This document shows positions 46,302 to 58,825 of a stretch of DNA of 64,000 nucleotides, one piece after another. Made by a program: the position numbers and the translations under genes. The stretch is taken from NCBI GenBank assembly GCA_027924585.1, contig BSBM01000486.1, forward strand, positions 41,906,501 to 41,970,500, written 5' to 3'. Source of the DNA: Larix kaempferi (taxonomy: Eukaryota; Streptophyta; Pinopsida; Pinales; Pinaceae). How positions within the stretch are numbered: position 1 is the first letter of the stretch; each line of letters starts with the position of its first letter. The notes under the pieces were generated by a model that saw nothing but the letters and a program-made list of their open reading frames with translations, did not search any database and was not told where the DNA came from.

Positions 46302-46831
46302 TGATCCAAATTTTAGGGGGCATATGGTCTAAATTCAGATGTATAAGCCATAAAAGCATTAAATGGAGAGGCCACCCTCTCCAATTTACCATAAAAGCGT
46401 TAGATGGAGAGGCCACCCTCTCCCATTTATCATAAAAGCATTAAATGGAGAGGCCACCCTCTCATATCCATGGTATTTGGTAGCACATGGTTTTGTCCCA
46501 TGGTATGGCCTCAAGACACATTGTAATAATGCTATATAAAGGCCTAGCAAGCCTTCTCATGATAACAAGTTACTCATTTGGTTTCTCTCATATTTTCTAT
46601 TGTTCATTGTGAGATTAATTAGATCTGAGTGACTTATTGGTAATTAGTTTCAGAGGTGGGGATCCTCTTTGAGCCTCACCTCCCAATCACTTCATATGTT
46701 TTTGTTCATATTGCTTATTCTCATGCAAGATTATTGTTTTTGACGTGAATTTTATGACAGATTTGCATGCTTAAACTCCTCCTATCTCGGCATTCAAGCC
46801 TTCTAGTTCTCAGCTCCCAAGATCCGGATCA
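46302..46831 (+). repeat. 3' LTR of short LTR element
   Basis: 530 bp, partner of 44716-45242, with the same three-unit internal repeat slightly diverged. Confidence 0.88.
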
Positions 46832-47999
46832 AGAAATCCATTAATATGCGCGATAGCGTGACTATCAAGGGATCGTCCATGCATACAGATAACCTGATAT
46901 GCCGCGATTTGTGCATTTATTGAAACAAAAATTACAGCCAAAAGGAGGCCGATTTTATGGAATGAAGGGTATGGACCTCTTCACCCACAAAGCACAAGAT
47001 ACCAAAAATTAACTACTCAATAAACAACAACCTAGTTTAAGAGAAATGAACTAAAATAAGTGGAGTCAACATAAATACTATTGTGGAAAAAATTGCACAA
47101 GGGTGAATCATTTCCACTTGGTGAGGGACAAAGCCTTGTAGGCTACAACAAGGCCTTAGTATTATGAGCCCCTTTTGTTTTTGGGTTAGTGCTCCAAGTG
47201 ATTATGCGAGTGGTTGTTAGTGGAAATTGATAAACAACATAAATATAAATGAAATAAAAAAAAATAACAAGAGGGGTAGAGATGCAAACTCCAACAACCA
47301 ATAGATTCCAAACCACTTTGTATTTCCCAATGGTCAAGCATGTACAACACCTAGGATATGTGAGCTCCAATGGACGCAAACAATCCCCCTTAGGGAGGTC
47401 TATTTACTCCACACTAGATGCTAAGTAACTTGAAGAAAAAATGAGAAGAACTCTTGTCCCTTGAAGGAAGGTGGCAAAGGAGCTTGGTGAATGCTAAACA
47501 AGAGGGAAGCGGTGAGTTATAAGAGAGTTCAAGTACAATTCAAGTAGCATAAATTTTCTCTTGGTTTTCTCTCTTCATAAGCACGTCCATGGTTTCCTTT
47601 TATAGGAGAGGAGGTGGCTGAGAAATAACTAGATCCCAATGTGAACTCCTTGATCTTATGATCTAGCTCCAAGGTACACAAAAGAGGCCATTTGAGGAAC
47701 CTAAGTGTGTGAGGGGCCAAATTCAAACTTGTGGAGGTAATGGAGCTTTCATGAGTCATTAATGCACCACTAGTGGTTGAGATTCCACTGTTTCTGTCAG
47801 TCATGCAAATATCGAGGGATTATCTACGATGGTCGCGGTGGTCGAAGTTCTAGTAACCTGCGAGATAACACATATTAACATAAATGTGGATGTGCGGTTG
47901 TGGTTTTGACTATTTTTAGGGTGTTTCTAGACTCATGATGCTTGTTGGATATGATGAGGATTCCTTTGGTGTGCTGCATGATATATGTTGATGCGTTTT

Positions 48000-48639
48000 T
48001 GTTAGGATATTTTAATACTCCATCCTTGTCCTACCTAGAATTATTTCATTTTCCTAGTACCCGATGATGTCATTTTCCCCCTAGTGGTGTGCAGATGTCA
48101 TACAGGATCCATATACCACCTTTTGAGCCCCGCATGCATCATTTTAGGACCACTTTAGTCAGTTCCCTATTTTTTAGGACCCTACTCAGTGTTCCAGGTC
48201 AGTCCACCTGAGTTAGCTAACTCTTGTGGGGGGTTAGAGCTCCAAATGCCACTGATTGTGTCCTCATGCACCCTTTTCTGACTGCTTTGCATGGAAAAAA
48301 AACACTAATGCGCCCCTCCTTGGATAGTTAAGTGATGTGTCCTTCAGTTAACTGAGTTTAGGATTAGTTTGGTTGAGTTTGAGTCTTCCAGAGCACTCCA
48401 GTAGTGACAATTCCTATGCTAGACCAACTAAGACTCGAATTCTCTCCATTGTAACATCATTGTTGATTATACTGATTATTGGATCATGTGACATTATTAT
48501 GTTCCTATCTGAGTTCTCATGCATGATTATTTGTCTGCTCATTTTTACTGCGGTTTTCACTCCGATTCATATTTTCTGCTCATTCTTTCTCTATGAGGTA
48601 TACTCAGCTCTTAGATATGATGTGACTTAGAATTTCACT
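48000..48639 (+). repeat. 5' LTR of copia deletion derivative
   Basis: 640 bp starting TGTTAGGATATTTTAATACT; the end reads TTTCACT here and TTTCATA in the 3' copy, both apparently altered from CACA. Confidence 0.9.
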
Positions 48640-48914
48640 TGGTATCAGATCCATTTGAGTGTATGTTAAGCACCTGCTTTCAATAGTGCACCAGAATCCT
48701 CTGAATTTCCACAACAAATCTTGGTGCCATTGCATTGAATTCATTGGAGAAATCCTTTGAGGTATATCCAGGTGTGAAGGATCTGGAAATTTTTTCCTAT
48801 TGTCCTAAAGCAGTTCTCAGTAGTATAATATCTCCAAATTTGAGAGTTTTTTGCAGGTTATTTAAAGTTTTTTTAGTGCAGCAGTTTCACCTCGCATTTG
48901 CTCTAGCAGTTCTC

Positions 48915-49805
48915 ATGGAAAATTTGAACTCTCCTCTCTCTCCCAGGATCCTGACACCCTTTAATTACCTTGATTGGAGGGCTGATATGTAGATGGAATT
49001 GCACAACAAGTCACTATATAGGGTAACTATGGGAAAGGAGGTGGAACCTCAAACAACTGTTGAGAAGGCCAAGTATCTGAATAGATTGGATGAATCATTC
49101 AGTTTCATGTGTATTCATATTTCCAAAGATATAATCTTCCACCTCAAAGGATTGAAGAATCTAAGAGAGGTATGGTTGAAGTTGGATACCCTCTTCGGCA
49201 AACAAGATGAGATAAGGGGCCATATTCTCGAGAATGATTTGATTTCTCTTCAATTGAGCAGTTTCAAGACCATCCAACAATACTTTTCCAAATTCAAATC
49301 TTTGGTCATGCAATGCAATCAATGTGGCATTGAGAAGAAGGATTAGCAGTTGGTGCTATCCATTATGAGAAAGCTAGGTTTGTAGCTCTCCATCTTTATC
49401 TCTACCTTCCATTTAGGGTGAATGTCAATTTCTGGTTGGAAGATGCCATCCTTAGATTTTTTCACTGAATCTCTCATCCAAGAACAAGAGAAATTGATCC
49501 AGATGGGCGCCTTGAAGGCCTCCAAATATCAAGCTCTTGTGGTTGGAGAAGCAAAAAGTGCGAATGTAAAGGGGAAGAAAAAGGGAAAGGAGAAGAGTCA
49601 ATCTAAACCCAAGAAAAATTCCAAGTCAATTCCATCGGAAGGAACCTCCAGCTCCAATAAGGACAAACAAAATGGATTTGAGAAATCCAAGTGTTCCTAT
49701 TGCAATAAAGGAAACCAACCAGAGAGATATTGCATGCAGAAGAAGATAGATTGGATGGACAAGCTTCTTGAACAACACAACATTTCCCTCCTAGAACGTG
49801 CATAA
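48915..49805 (+). pseudogene. Copia gag with zinc knuckle
   Basis: ATG at 48915 opens MENLNSPLSPRILTPFNYLD, then WRADM and a TAG stop (48990-48992), and continues MELHNKSLYRV. 48993-49346 holds LKGLKNLREVWLKLDTLFG and LQLSSFKTIQQYFSKFKSL, the UBN2-type gag core. After further stops, 49422-49805 contains a Lys-rich region and the zinc knuckle KCSYCNKGNQPERYC (about 49690-49735). That is a CCHC box in which the histidine position is Asn. Confidence 0.85.
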
Positions 49806-49829
49806 GAGATTGATTCTGGAAGTGAGTCT

Positions 49830-50240
49830 GATGGTCATGAGAGATGCCATGCACTGAAGGATGGATTTTCAAAATCACAAGACCTCCTCATAGATTCAGG
49901 AGCCTCCAACCACATGGTTTCCTCCAGAGAATCATTTTCTTCTCTATATGTCAAAGATGGTCTGATTATTCACATGGGAGATAACTCTCAGATCTCTGCT
50001 AAAGGGAAGGGAACAATATATCTAGAGCATGGGAAGTTCAAAAAAGTTCTATTTGTGCCTTATTTTTCAACAAATTTGTTGTCTGTATATCAGATGACTC
50101 ACACAAGTTCACCGAAGAAAGTGCTCTTTGGTCTTGAAATAGTTGAGATTGCAGATATCTCTAATGGGAATATTATAGCGAAAGGGTTTTCAAACCATGC
50201 CTCCAAGGCATATGAATTCTCCCATTTTTACCATACTCTA
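49830..50240 (+). pseudogene. Copia protease
   Basis: LLIDSGASNHMVSS (DSGA at 49893-49904), GDNSQISAKGKGTIYLEHG, VLFVPYFSTNLLSVYQM: the usual copia aspartic protease followed by the pre-integrase LLSV box. The catalytic DSGA is intact. The protein ends after about 50230, where integrase should begin. Confidence 0.88.
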
Positions 50241-50251
50241 TACCTACCCCA

Positions 50252-50850
50252 TTGGAATCTGATGAATATCAACATGATATCTCTTCTAATGAAGATGAGG
50301 ATCAAGATGTTGATGTTGAGAATAAATTTCAAGGAGATTCATATCTAGATCCAACACATGCTCCAAATCCAGGGCTAAGGCCAATATGGGCTCACAAAGT
50401 CCTTGTAGCTACTGGGAACACAGTTGGGGATCCATCTAACCATAGAACCACCAGATCTCAGTATCATGCAAAACTTGCACTATGTCATGCAGATCCACAT
50501 CTCTCATAAAGGTGCTACATGATGGTGGGGTTTGATCCACAATATTTTGAAAAGACTTTCCATGGGGGATCTACAACCAAGTACAAATCTCGGTTGTTTG
50601 ATAAAGGGTACTCAAAGGTTCATGATTTAGACCACGATGATCCATTTGCTCTAGTAGCAAGAAGGGTTTATGAAAGACTTGTTTTGGAAAATACACCTTC
50701 GACATAGTGGGAGTTACATCAGAGAAGCAGATCCAGATCCAGATCCATATCTAGCACTTGCATTGCTATCCTACATAGGATTAGATTGCCAATATTTTTG
50801 CAAAGGATTTCACTCAGGAAATGTTTTTCCTTCTCTTCTTAGTATGAAGG
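50252..50850 (+). pseudogene. Copia linker and truncated reverse transcriptase start
   Basis: 50252-50509 has an acidic stretch and HRTTRSQYHAKLALCHADPH, like the segment between integrase and polymerase. After a stop, 50519-50707 has KYKSRLFDKGYSKVHDLDHD and PFALVAR, corresponding to the KARLVAKGYxQ...FAPVAR start of copia reverse transcriptase. The YVDD core is absent. After 50707 only a short fragment with READPDPDPYLAL remains. Confidence 0.78.
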
Positions 50851-51029
50851 TTATCTGATTTCCCTATTGTTGTTCCTTTTGAGGCGGGGGTATTTTTCCC
50901 ATGAGGTTTTTCCCCATTTCCTTGGTTCATGGAAAGTTATTTTATTTTTTATCATTTATTTGATTGTATGGGTGAATTTTGGTCTTAGTAACCAGGGCCC
51001 AGGATGCAAAAGTATGGATTAAGGGGGGG

Positions 51030-51665
51030 TGTTAGGATATTTTAATACTCCATCCTTGTCCTACCTAGAATTATTTCATTTTCCTAGTAGTTGATGATGT
51101 CATTTCCCCCTTAGTGGTGTGCAAATGCTATCCAAGATCCATCTACCACCTTCTGAGCCCTGCGTGCATCATTTCAGGACCACTTTAGTTAGTTCCCTAT
51201 TTTTTAGGAACCTACTCAGTGTTCCAGGTAAATGCACCTAAGTTCGCTGACTCTTGTGGGGGGTTAGAGATCTGAGTGCAATTGAGTGTGTCCTCATACG
51301 CCCTTTTATGACTATTTTGCATGGACAACTCACTAATATGCCCTCCTTGGTCAGTTAACTGATTGTGTCTTCAGTTAACTGAGTTTAGGATCAGTTTGGT
51401 TGAGTTTGATCTTCTGGAGCACTCCAGTGGTGAAAATTCCTATGCTAGACCAACCAAGACTCTAATTCTCTCCATTGTAACATAATTGCTGATTATACTA
51501 ATTATTGGATCATGTGACATTATTCTGTTCCTACCTGAGTTCTCATGCATGATTAATTGTCTGCTCATTTTTATTGCAGTTTTCACTCTGATTCATCTTT
51601 TCTGCTCATTCTTTCTCTGTGAGGTATACTCAGCTCTTAGATCTGCTTTGATTTAGAATTTCATA
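51030..51665 (+). repeat. 3' LTR of copia deletion derivative
   Basis: 636 bp, TGTTAGGATATTTTAATACT...AGAATTTCATA; the partner of 48000-48639. Confidence 0.9.
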
Positions 51666-51721
51666 GTTTTACCATGCAAATTGTGGAAATGTCACATGTG
51701 TACAATATTTGAGCATTAAAA

Positions 51722-53780
51722 ATATTATTTTTGAAATAAATAAAAATATATTTGAGGAGCCTTACCGAAATTTGTTTTTAGGCTATGTGTCCCATTGGTG
51801 TTTCCTCTCGTATGTATGAAAAAAAATATTGGTCTTTATATGGATATGAATGTGGACGATATCAAAGCTTCATGAAAATATATATTCTTTACTAGATTCG
51901 ATATGGAGAGTTGTACCTGAAGTGCCACACAAAGAGTATTTCAAGTCTAAAATTGTGATGATTCCAATTTCAAAGTGGGGGCTTATTAATATTTTATTTT
52001 TTATATAATTTAGGTAAGATCTTGATTGATTGAAAGATGTGAAAATCAAAGTATATCATGTATGGGAATTTAATCTACATGGCACAATTCAAAAAAATTT
52101 CAATGGTTTTACAAGTAAATAAGAAAATGAAGTTATTTACATGAGTCAGGGTTTTTCTTGGGATGAATTATAGAAAAAAAATACAGTGGAATTAGTGATT
52201 ATCCATTATTGATTTCACTACATATTTCATTGAATGTTATTTTCGGTACCAACATTGTTGAAGTGTACATTTTCATACTTGTGGTCTCATACATCCATGT
52301 TTACTAGGGAAACATATTACAATAAGGAATTAAGTATTATTGGTCCCATCGAAAACAAGTAATATGTACCATGCACAATGTAAATCTAAAGAATATTTTG
52401 AGGGAATATAAACATTCCATGAGAAAGAGGCTTATGTTTCTTCATAGTAAGGTACAACTATTTACAATGAGAACCCCAAATCTAAAGGGGTCAACGAAGG
52501 TAAATATACCCAAATAATAAGAAACAAGTAATAATATGCTTGCAAACTTATACTTAGCTTAATAATAAATTCATGAAGAAGAAGATTCATTATTAAATTA
52601 TTATATTATGCAGGTACAAGGATTTAATAACCAAATTATAAATGACCAATAATGAAATATAACTTACAAGTAATTGAACACATGAGTTTGAACTATGAGA
52701 AGAGCGCAAGAACAACAATGAATCTCTTAAAAGAAAATCCCAATAATGTCATACCATCTATTGGACCTATCATAACCACATAATATCATTCAAACTATGT
52801 TGGATATATGTTGTATTCTTCATAGGTATACTTAGTCGCATCCCGATAGGGTTTAGGGGTTACTCTCCAAGTGAAGTGGGTTTGGGGGTACCCCCCCCTC
52901 AATTGGGGGACATGGGGGGATCACCAACTTGTGAAATATTTTTTTTCTAGTCCTTTATGTATTATTTAAATCAATGGTTTTGACCCATTGTAAACTAATT
53001 CCAATTAAGGAATAAAGAAATTATGGTTGCAATCTAATCCAAGTTAACAAATAGGGATTTTGGATGCTATGAATATAGTGTTGTAAATGATGAAGATGCT
53101 ACAATGAGATAGAGAGAGGATACACCCACGGTTAGGCTAGTTTTCTCAATTATTTCTTGTGTTTTAAATTTTATTGGTATTTCTTTTCTTGCACATGTTT
53201 GTCAAAGTCTTCATCTAGTGATTAGGTCAAGGTTATTGGCTTCATGAGAATGCCTTTGTTACTAGGTTTTTTCTCATTCTATGAAGAGATGGTATCTAGG
53301 GTTTGTGATAAACCTATATTTCAATGAGATATTTTCACAATGAATCTCATGTGAATAAAATGGTGCATAAAGTATTACAAAAGGACCCATTTTATGACAA
53401 CCGATTGACAACCTGTCCAACGTAACATCGAAAAAAAATGGATTAGTATTTTCACAAATTTCTTGTCGAAACTCAGATTTACACCTATAGAATCAATACT
53501 ATGACAATGTTACAACATGCTTGCCAACTGCATGATAGTTGAATACCTTCTCAGGGATGTTGGTCTTTCCATGACTTATAGACATCATTCCGACATGGTT
53601 CTATCATTTTTAAATCTAGTAATGTCAAATAACAGTGTATTAGGAACATCACAATTTCCACACCGTTCCGACATAATGTCTTCATACATACTTTATGTAT
53701 ATGTCGCTTTTACGCCGTAATTTTGACAACCTTATGACAATATTGTTACACATATGTCTGATAGTTTTAAACCTTAACAG
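51722..53780. other. No gene seen, AT-rich spacer
   Basis: AT-rich DNA without a supportable coding region. A G/C-run patch at 52855-52925 (GGGTTTGGGGGTACCCCCCC) resembles the G-rich patches of some copia LTRs, but no boundaries could be found. Confidence 0.4.
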
Positions 53781-53789
53781 CGCAGTAAA

Positions 53790-54060
53790 AACTCATACAG
53801 ATTCTTAACCATTAACAGAAAATACACAATGGCACACGCATAACACAGAGGTTTTCACCTGGAAACCCTTAACCGGGAAAAAACCAGCAAAACTTAGAGC
53901 CGCACAACTCTTTTCATTATATGTTTTCTTAACCATTTACAATACAATATATGGTATTCGCAGCATCTAAAACCCTAATTCGTTTACCCGAAATTAGGTT
54001 ACAACCCTAATCCCTTTACCGGGATTAGATAGAATACAATGGGCCGAAACAACAAAAAAG
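53790..54060 (-). mobile_element. Possible copia LTR remnant
   Basis: On the minus strand the stretch reads GGTTTTTTCCCGGTTAAGGG, TTTCCAGGTGAAAACC and a run to TGTGTTATGCGTGTGCC. This resembles the end of Tnt1/Tto1-type copia LTRs, where CCCGG-TTGGGTTTCCACGT occurs. I found neither the other end nor a TSD. Confidence 0.35.
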
Positions 54061-54199
54061 CACCCACCATGTGAAGAGATATAACACACCCAACAATGTC
54101 GGTAGGGCGTCATAATTGAGACGACCAACCGATAACATAATTCATCGGTGTACTTGCACTTCTTCCGCTAGGACTTCAAAATTTCAATGTATGTCCTAT

Positions 54200-54713
54200 G
54201 ATCAAATATTGAGTACTATTGACTTCCGCTTGTAAACATCAAGATTGGATTTATTGCTCATGTTGCACCCATCCTTTGGAAGCTTAGTGTCCATGACGAT
54301 CCATATTTTATCCAATATTGGAAGTTAAAGGGCATGGAACTTGCAAAGGTGATCGATGTATCATCCTTGGGGGCAAGTGCATGCATGTTAAGAGAATTTG
54401 CATGATATTATTGGATATGAACCAACAACTAATGTGTAAGTAATGAGAATAGGAGGTGATCATGTTCTCGTTACTTACACATTAGTTGTTCGTGCGTATC
54501 CAACAATATCCTACGACTTCTCTTAGCATGCATGCACTTACCCACAAGGATGATACGCCGATCACCTTTGCAAGTTCCATGTCCTCTAACTTCTAAAGTT
54601 GGATCAAATATGGATCATCTTGGACACTAAGCTTCCAAAGGAAAGGTGAAACCTAAGCAATAAATCCAATCTTGATGTTTATGTGGAGCAATAAACAATA
54701 GTCAATATTTGAC
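54200..54713. repeat. Foldback, 250-bp imperfect arms
   Basis: Left arm 54200-54449 and right arm 54465-54713 are inverted copies with many substitutions and small indels, around a 15-base loop. The inner part is strongest (GTGTAAGTAATGAGAA versus GTGTAAGTAACGAGAA, ACATCAAGATTGGATTTATT in both). It is older than the foldback at 13329. No terminal duplication could be fixed. Confidence 0.85.
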
Positions 54714-56874
54714 CAGAATATTGTACAACCAAGTACATAAGAAGAATCCTACCGTTGCAACTAAGCAAACTAGTATGTGGAAAAAGAATTCGAAGAACTT
54801 CAACAACTTTATTATCTCAAATGAATGCACAATTGGATGTGGAAATCTAGTTGATTAAAATCTAATATATTTGATGAATATCTAGTAGTTTTATTTAGTT
54901 AAGTGATTAAGGACTTTGCTTAAGTTAATGTGTAGCCTCTAAGCAAAGAAGAAGCTTGATTTTTTCAAATGAGCACATACATAATACGATGTCACAATCT
55001 AGATGGATAAAATATAATATAGTTGTACAGGTTATAAAGGTTGTGTTGATTTTTCCTTGAATTCAGAAGAAACCAAAATGTAAGACTTTCAAAGCTACCA
55101 AATGTAATAATTTCACAGCTAAGAGAGTGATTGCTACAATTTCAAAAGTAAAAATGCTATAATGTTATCTAACAACCAGCTAATACTAGAGAACAAATGG
55201 GGAGTCAAATCATTGGCTACAAAGCCAAGACATTCGTAGAAGCCGTATATATGATGTTCATGATTTAGAATCTAAAATTATAATTTACATGCCAATGTTG
55301 AGACATAATACTATTGACACTAAGTTAGAGTCAAGACCAAACTTAAAGCACAAGATCAACCCAAACTTTAGTAAAATTCTAATGCTAAACTAAATTTTGG
55401 ATGGCGGTTACTAGGGCAAGATTATAGTTTCTTAAAAAGAAAATAAGAGTAAAAACGTTTATAACCTATAGTTTTCAAGTAGTTATGCATGAAAAAAAAC
55501 GAATACATGTAGAAAACTTCATTACCAAAGATTTATTTTTTGCAACTTTTCCAAAAACAAAGGAAAGGTAACTTGACATGACTAGGAAATAAAATCTAGT
55601 AAGAAAACAATACTGTGATGTGTCATAGTAGATTTTACTTAGGATCCAACATTATCATGATCTAGTTTAAATAATATTGAGAAATATAGTTGTTTTCTTA
55701 ATCTTTGATGGAAACCATTGTTGAAATTTTAGTCAAGAACCATTCACTTGGTCCTATCATGTTGACATATTTGATGACAAATTTTACAATTATTGAGCAA
55801 ACAAATTACTTGTTAGGAAGTTGGTAAAAAAAAACCATATATCCCCAAATTTTGATGATAATGTCTAATTATTTATAATGTAAAACATTGTCACCTTATG
55901 TTCTATTTAAACAAATAAATAATAGAGAAAATCAACTAATTGTGGTTAGAATACATGCAATAATGGATTTAATAGTCTTGAAAGAATGAAAATATATATA
56001 AAGGCATAAACCATACATAAATAAAACAACCCAAGTAGAGGAAGACAAATGCACAATGGATTTTAAGATTGGATCAACAAAGGTAACATGATCAAGAGTA
56101 TCAAATGAATGCTAGGTCTCAAACTATTTGTCACTTAAAAATTCCTTTACCCCTGAATAACAGATATTCACATAGTGAGAAGTAGAAGTATAGCTATGTA
56201 TATTGTATACGTGTGTGTTATCACTCCAATATAGCATGGGTTGTCCATACTTTTATGCACCCTATTGTGTTCATAAGATAGGTTTATCAAAGTTATCAAT
56301 AGTTCCTTAATCAAGATGATATGAAGAAGGACTAGTGTTCATGTATCAAGCTTTGTTAGTGTTGTTGGTGCAAAATTGAGACTGGGGTTCTTGTGCATGG
56401 GCCAACAAGAAGGCACCGTTGATGTCTAGTGTGTTGGAATTTTCAATCCTATTAACTGGGAAGGTCTCACGCAAAACAAATCCAAGACCAGCATAAGATA
56501 GGGATTAGTTTACTATACGGTTGCGATTGAGGGTTTATAGTAACCAACATTAGGTCAATATCATCCAACCAACTATACCACAATAACACTTAATTGTATT
56601 CATTATTAATTTAGATAAACCATAATAGTAAGCAAAAATAAACATAACCATGACATTCGCAACACAAAAATTTAGATGGGACCAAAAATCCTTTTCATTA
56701 TATCAAGCATATCTTCAATACAACAACTTACATCATGGATTTAAGCCTTACAATCACCATGAAATTACCCATAACGAGATATACCCAAATGAAATCCAAA
56801 ACCAAAATACATAACTCTTGTTGCAGATACATCTTTGTATGTGTTTGGATAGGTATGATGTTTTGATGTTCAGA
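54714..56874. other. No gene seen, AT-rich spacer
   Basis: AT-rich, with no supportable reading frame. Near 56640-56720 the minus strand reads GAAAAGGATTTTTGGTCCC, similar to a copia LTR U5, but without ends or duplication. Confidence 0.35.
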
Positions 56875-56898
56875 TGCTCTCTCTCTCTCTCTCTCTCT
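56875..56898. repeat. (CT)n microsatellite
   Basis: About twelve CT units in a row, broken only at the ends. On the minus strand it gives the R-E run in the frame 57090-56728, which is therefore not a credible gene. Confidence 0.95.
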
Positions 56899-57097
56899 TA
56901 TCTTCCGCTTCCTTTTATACTCATGAAGTGGGTCCAAAACTAGTCCAAAATTTGTTCCAACCGTTACCTCTCTTTTGCAACTTCCTCTTCCTTTCTGCAA
57001 CTTCCTTCCTCGATCTTCTATTCTTCCACCTTTTCTGGTCCTCTTCAAACTAAAGGAGCCAACAGGCCCCAACCACAAATATTGACTCATGTTTGAG

Positions 57098-58200
57098 TCA
57101 ACTTTGATGCATTATTGATCCTTGTTCATATTCAACTATTGTTCTTTCAAACGAAGGATCCAACTTTGTTATTTGTGCCTTCATCTGAGCACCCATTGTG
57201 TCCTTCAGTTTTTGTTCCTTCATATGTGCAGCCTGCACTTTTTGTTCGATTTCCTTCAACTCCACACTCTCAATGAGCTGCAACCAAATCTTCATGCTTT
57301 CTACACACATATACGCACAATTTTCTTCCAAGGTCTTAATATTTGTTGCTGCAACACTAGATGTTTTCTCTCTTTTCTCTCTTTCCTCCAATGGTGTACT
57401 TGGTGTTGTCTTCGTTTCCAAGTCCACAATCTTCACGTAGAAGCCTTGGATTGATTCAATTATTTTTGTTACTTTCTCTTCAAATAGGATATCTACCTCC
57501 AGTTGTTCCTCTTGGACTGTGTTTTATAATCTCTCTAGTGCCTACTGCAATTTTTCCTTTTCCATCATCACCTCTTCTTTCCTCTTCTCCACTTCTTCTT
57601 TCTTTTGTGCCACCTCTTATTTTTCCTTGCGCAAATTCTCACTTTATTCTTATAGTGATAGATTTGCTACAATTTCTTTGGCCTTCTCAGATAATGTTGT
57701 GGCCGCACACAACTGAATTTCTCTTGCCACTCTTGTCTACAAACTGTACAATACTTCTACTAGTATTTTTGACAAAACCAATTGAATGGAGCTTACTGCT
57801 AATGCACTTTATTGCATTTATTATGTAGGGAAATATAGAGTTCCTAGCGCTATATTCATGGTTCTTCACTCAGTTGATGATACTGATGGTTGCGAGATTA
57901 TCTTAATTGGTCCTGTACTCTCTATATGCTCTTCCTCTACTCTACTGGGTGTGATTCTAGATGCTTCCAAAGCTTGGCGCAATGCAGTTAACTTCTCCTG
58001 CATGCTTGTCTTCATATCCTCTTTCTTTTGCGTTACTTTCTGTAACACTTCCTCTGCTACTTGCTTAACTTGTTTGGCTATTTTTTCCAATTCGTATTTT
58101 GTCAGTGACGAACTAGTGGCTCTTTCATTGTTTTCCTTTTATTATTTTGCATTGAAGGTGTTTGTGCCAGAAATTGTTTCTAAGGCTACAGAAACAAGCT
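57098..58200 (-). pseudogene. Decayed coiled-coil protein, unknown family
   Basis: Read leftward, 58090-57866 gives EKIAKQVKQVAEEVLQKVTQ, KEDMKTSMQEKLTALRQALE and ends at a stop after QPSVSSTE. After a gap with stops, 57700-57440 gives LSEKAKEIVANLSL, EEVEKRKEEVMMEKEKLQ and LEVDILFEEKVTKIIESIQG, all broken by stops. The final part, 57436-57098, is open (EEREKREKTSSVAATNIKTL, ELKEIEQKVQAAHMKEQKLK, KLDPSFERTIVEYEQGS) to its stop. Heptad-like E/K/L spacing suggests a long coiled coil of about 330 residues. I do not recognise it; it may be a retroelement accessory frame or a captured host gene. Confidence 0.5.
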
Positions 58201-58825
58201 AACACAATCTCAAGAGTAAAACTCAATAAATAAAACAAAGTTTAGGGTTTTTTGTATGATTTAAATGGTTATAAACTTTGAGGACAGTCAGGGAATACAT
58301 TCAAAAGAAAAGTAAAAACTAATTCATAAGCATAAACTGATAAAGATGTATAACATATCACATGAGATCCCACAGAAAGAATGTGTTGAGGTTCATACAT
58401 AAAGGATAAGCATCACCAGAAAACATACATTAACTAGCAATGAATTTACCATTTAAGAAGCTAAACAAACTCAATAACAAAGCCAACACAAACAAATTGG
58501 AGGGGAAAAAGTCATATGTTTCATTATTTCATCAGCCAATGCTTATAAGAGTCACAGTACTTATCTCTGAACAAGTATGAAGATACACATAGTCTGCAGA
58601 CCTCCTGATGCTCCCAAAAATCCAGAACCCTCTCAATGACTTGTTAACATCTCTAAATACTATGCTTTACCAAAATCAATTAGGTTTCTAACCCTAACTG
58701 TCTTCCAGCTCTCGATGAGGTAAAGTAAAGGCAGAATATTTACAAGTTACAAAATATGCTAAAAATAGCACCTCATTAATATATCAGTTTGCTAATTAAT
58801 GACAACTAACTGAAAGCACAACTGC

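Larger units (their letters stand above)
44716..46831 (+). mobile_element. Short non-autonomous LTR element (TRIM/LARD-like)
   Basis: LTRs 44716-45242 (527 bp) and 46302-46831 (530 bp) both start TGATCC and end GATCCGGATCA, giving a 6-bp inverted terminal match. The primer site TGGTATCAGAGTAGG is at 45244, and AAGGGGGGAGGAA ends at 46301 as the polypurine tract. The internal 1.06 kb has no retrotransposon protein. The flanks GGAGA (left) and AGAAA (right) do not form an exact TSD, so the insertion is old or one end is rearranged. Confidence 0.9.
48000..51665 (+). mobile_element. Copia deletion derivative
   Basis: LTRs 48000-48639 and 51030-51665 lie between GTTTT repeats (47995-47999 and 51666-51670). 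The primer site TGGTATCAGATCC is at 48640 and the polypurine run AAGGGGGGG ends at 51029. Internally it keeps gag, protease, a short piece of the linker before reverse transcriptase and the first part of the polymerase; integrase and the rest of the polymerase are missing. Sequence just before the 3' LTR (CCCATGAGGTTTTTCCCC, AACCAGGGCCCAGGAT) matches that of 36385-39385. Confidence 0.93.
47079..51721 (+). mobile_element. Solo-LTR-like repeat, copy 2, interrupted
   Basis: 47079-47999 and 51671-51721 together match 5035-6008 from end to end. The break at 47999/51671 is exactly the copia derivative plus its GTTTT duplication. The two copies therefore existed before that insertion. As for copy 1, the flanks show no exact TSD. 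Confidence 0.75.

Noticed and set aside
56728-57090. 120-codon minus-strand frame
   Set aside because: It runs through a (CT)n microsatellite, giving an R-E run; no motif.
57119-58202. Plus-strand frames of 110-155 codons
   Set aside because: They are shadows of the minus-strand coiled-coil remnant, giving Phe/Leu/Ser-rich low-complexity products.
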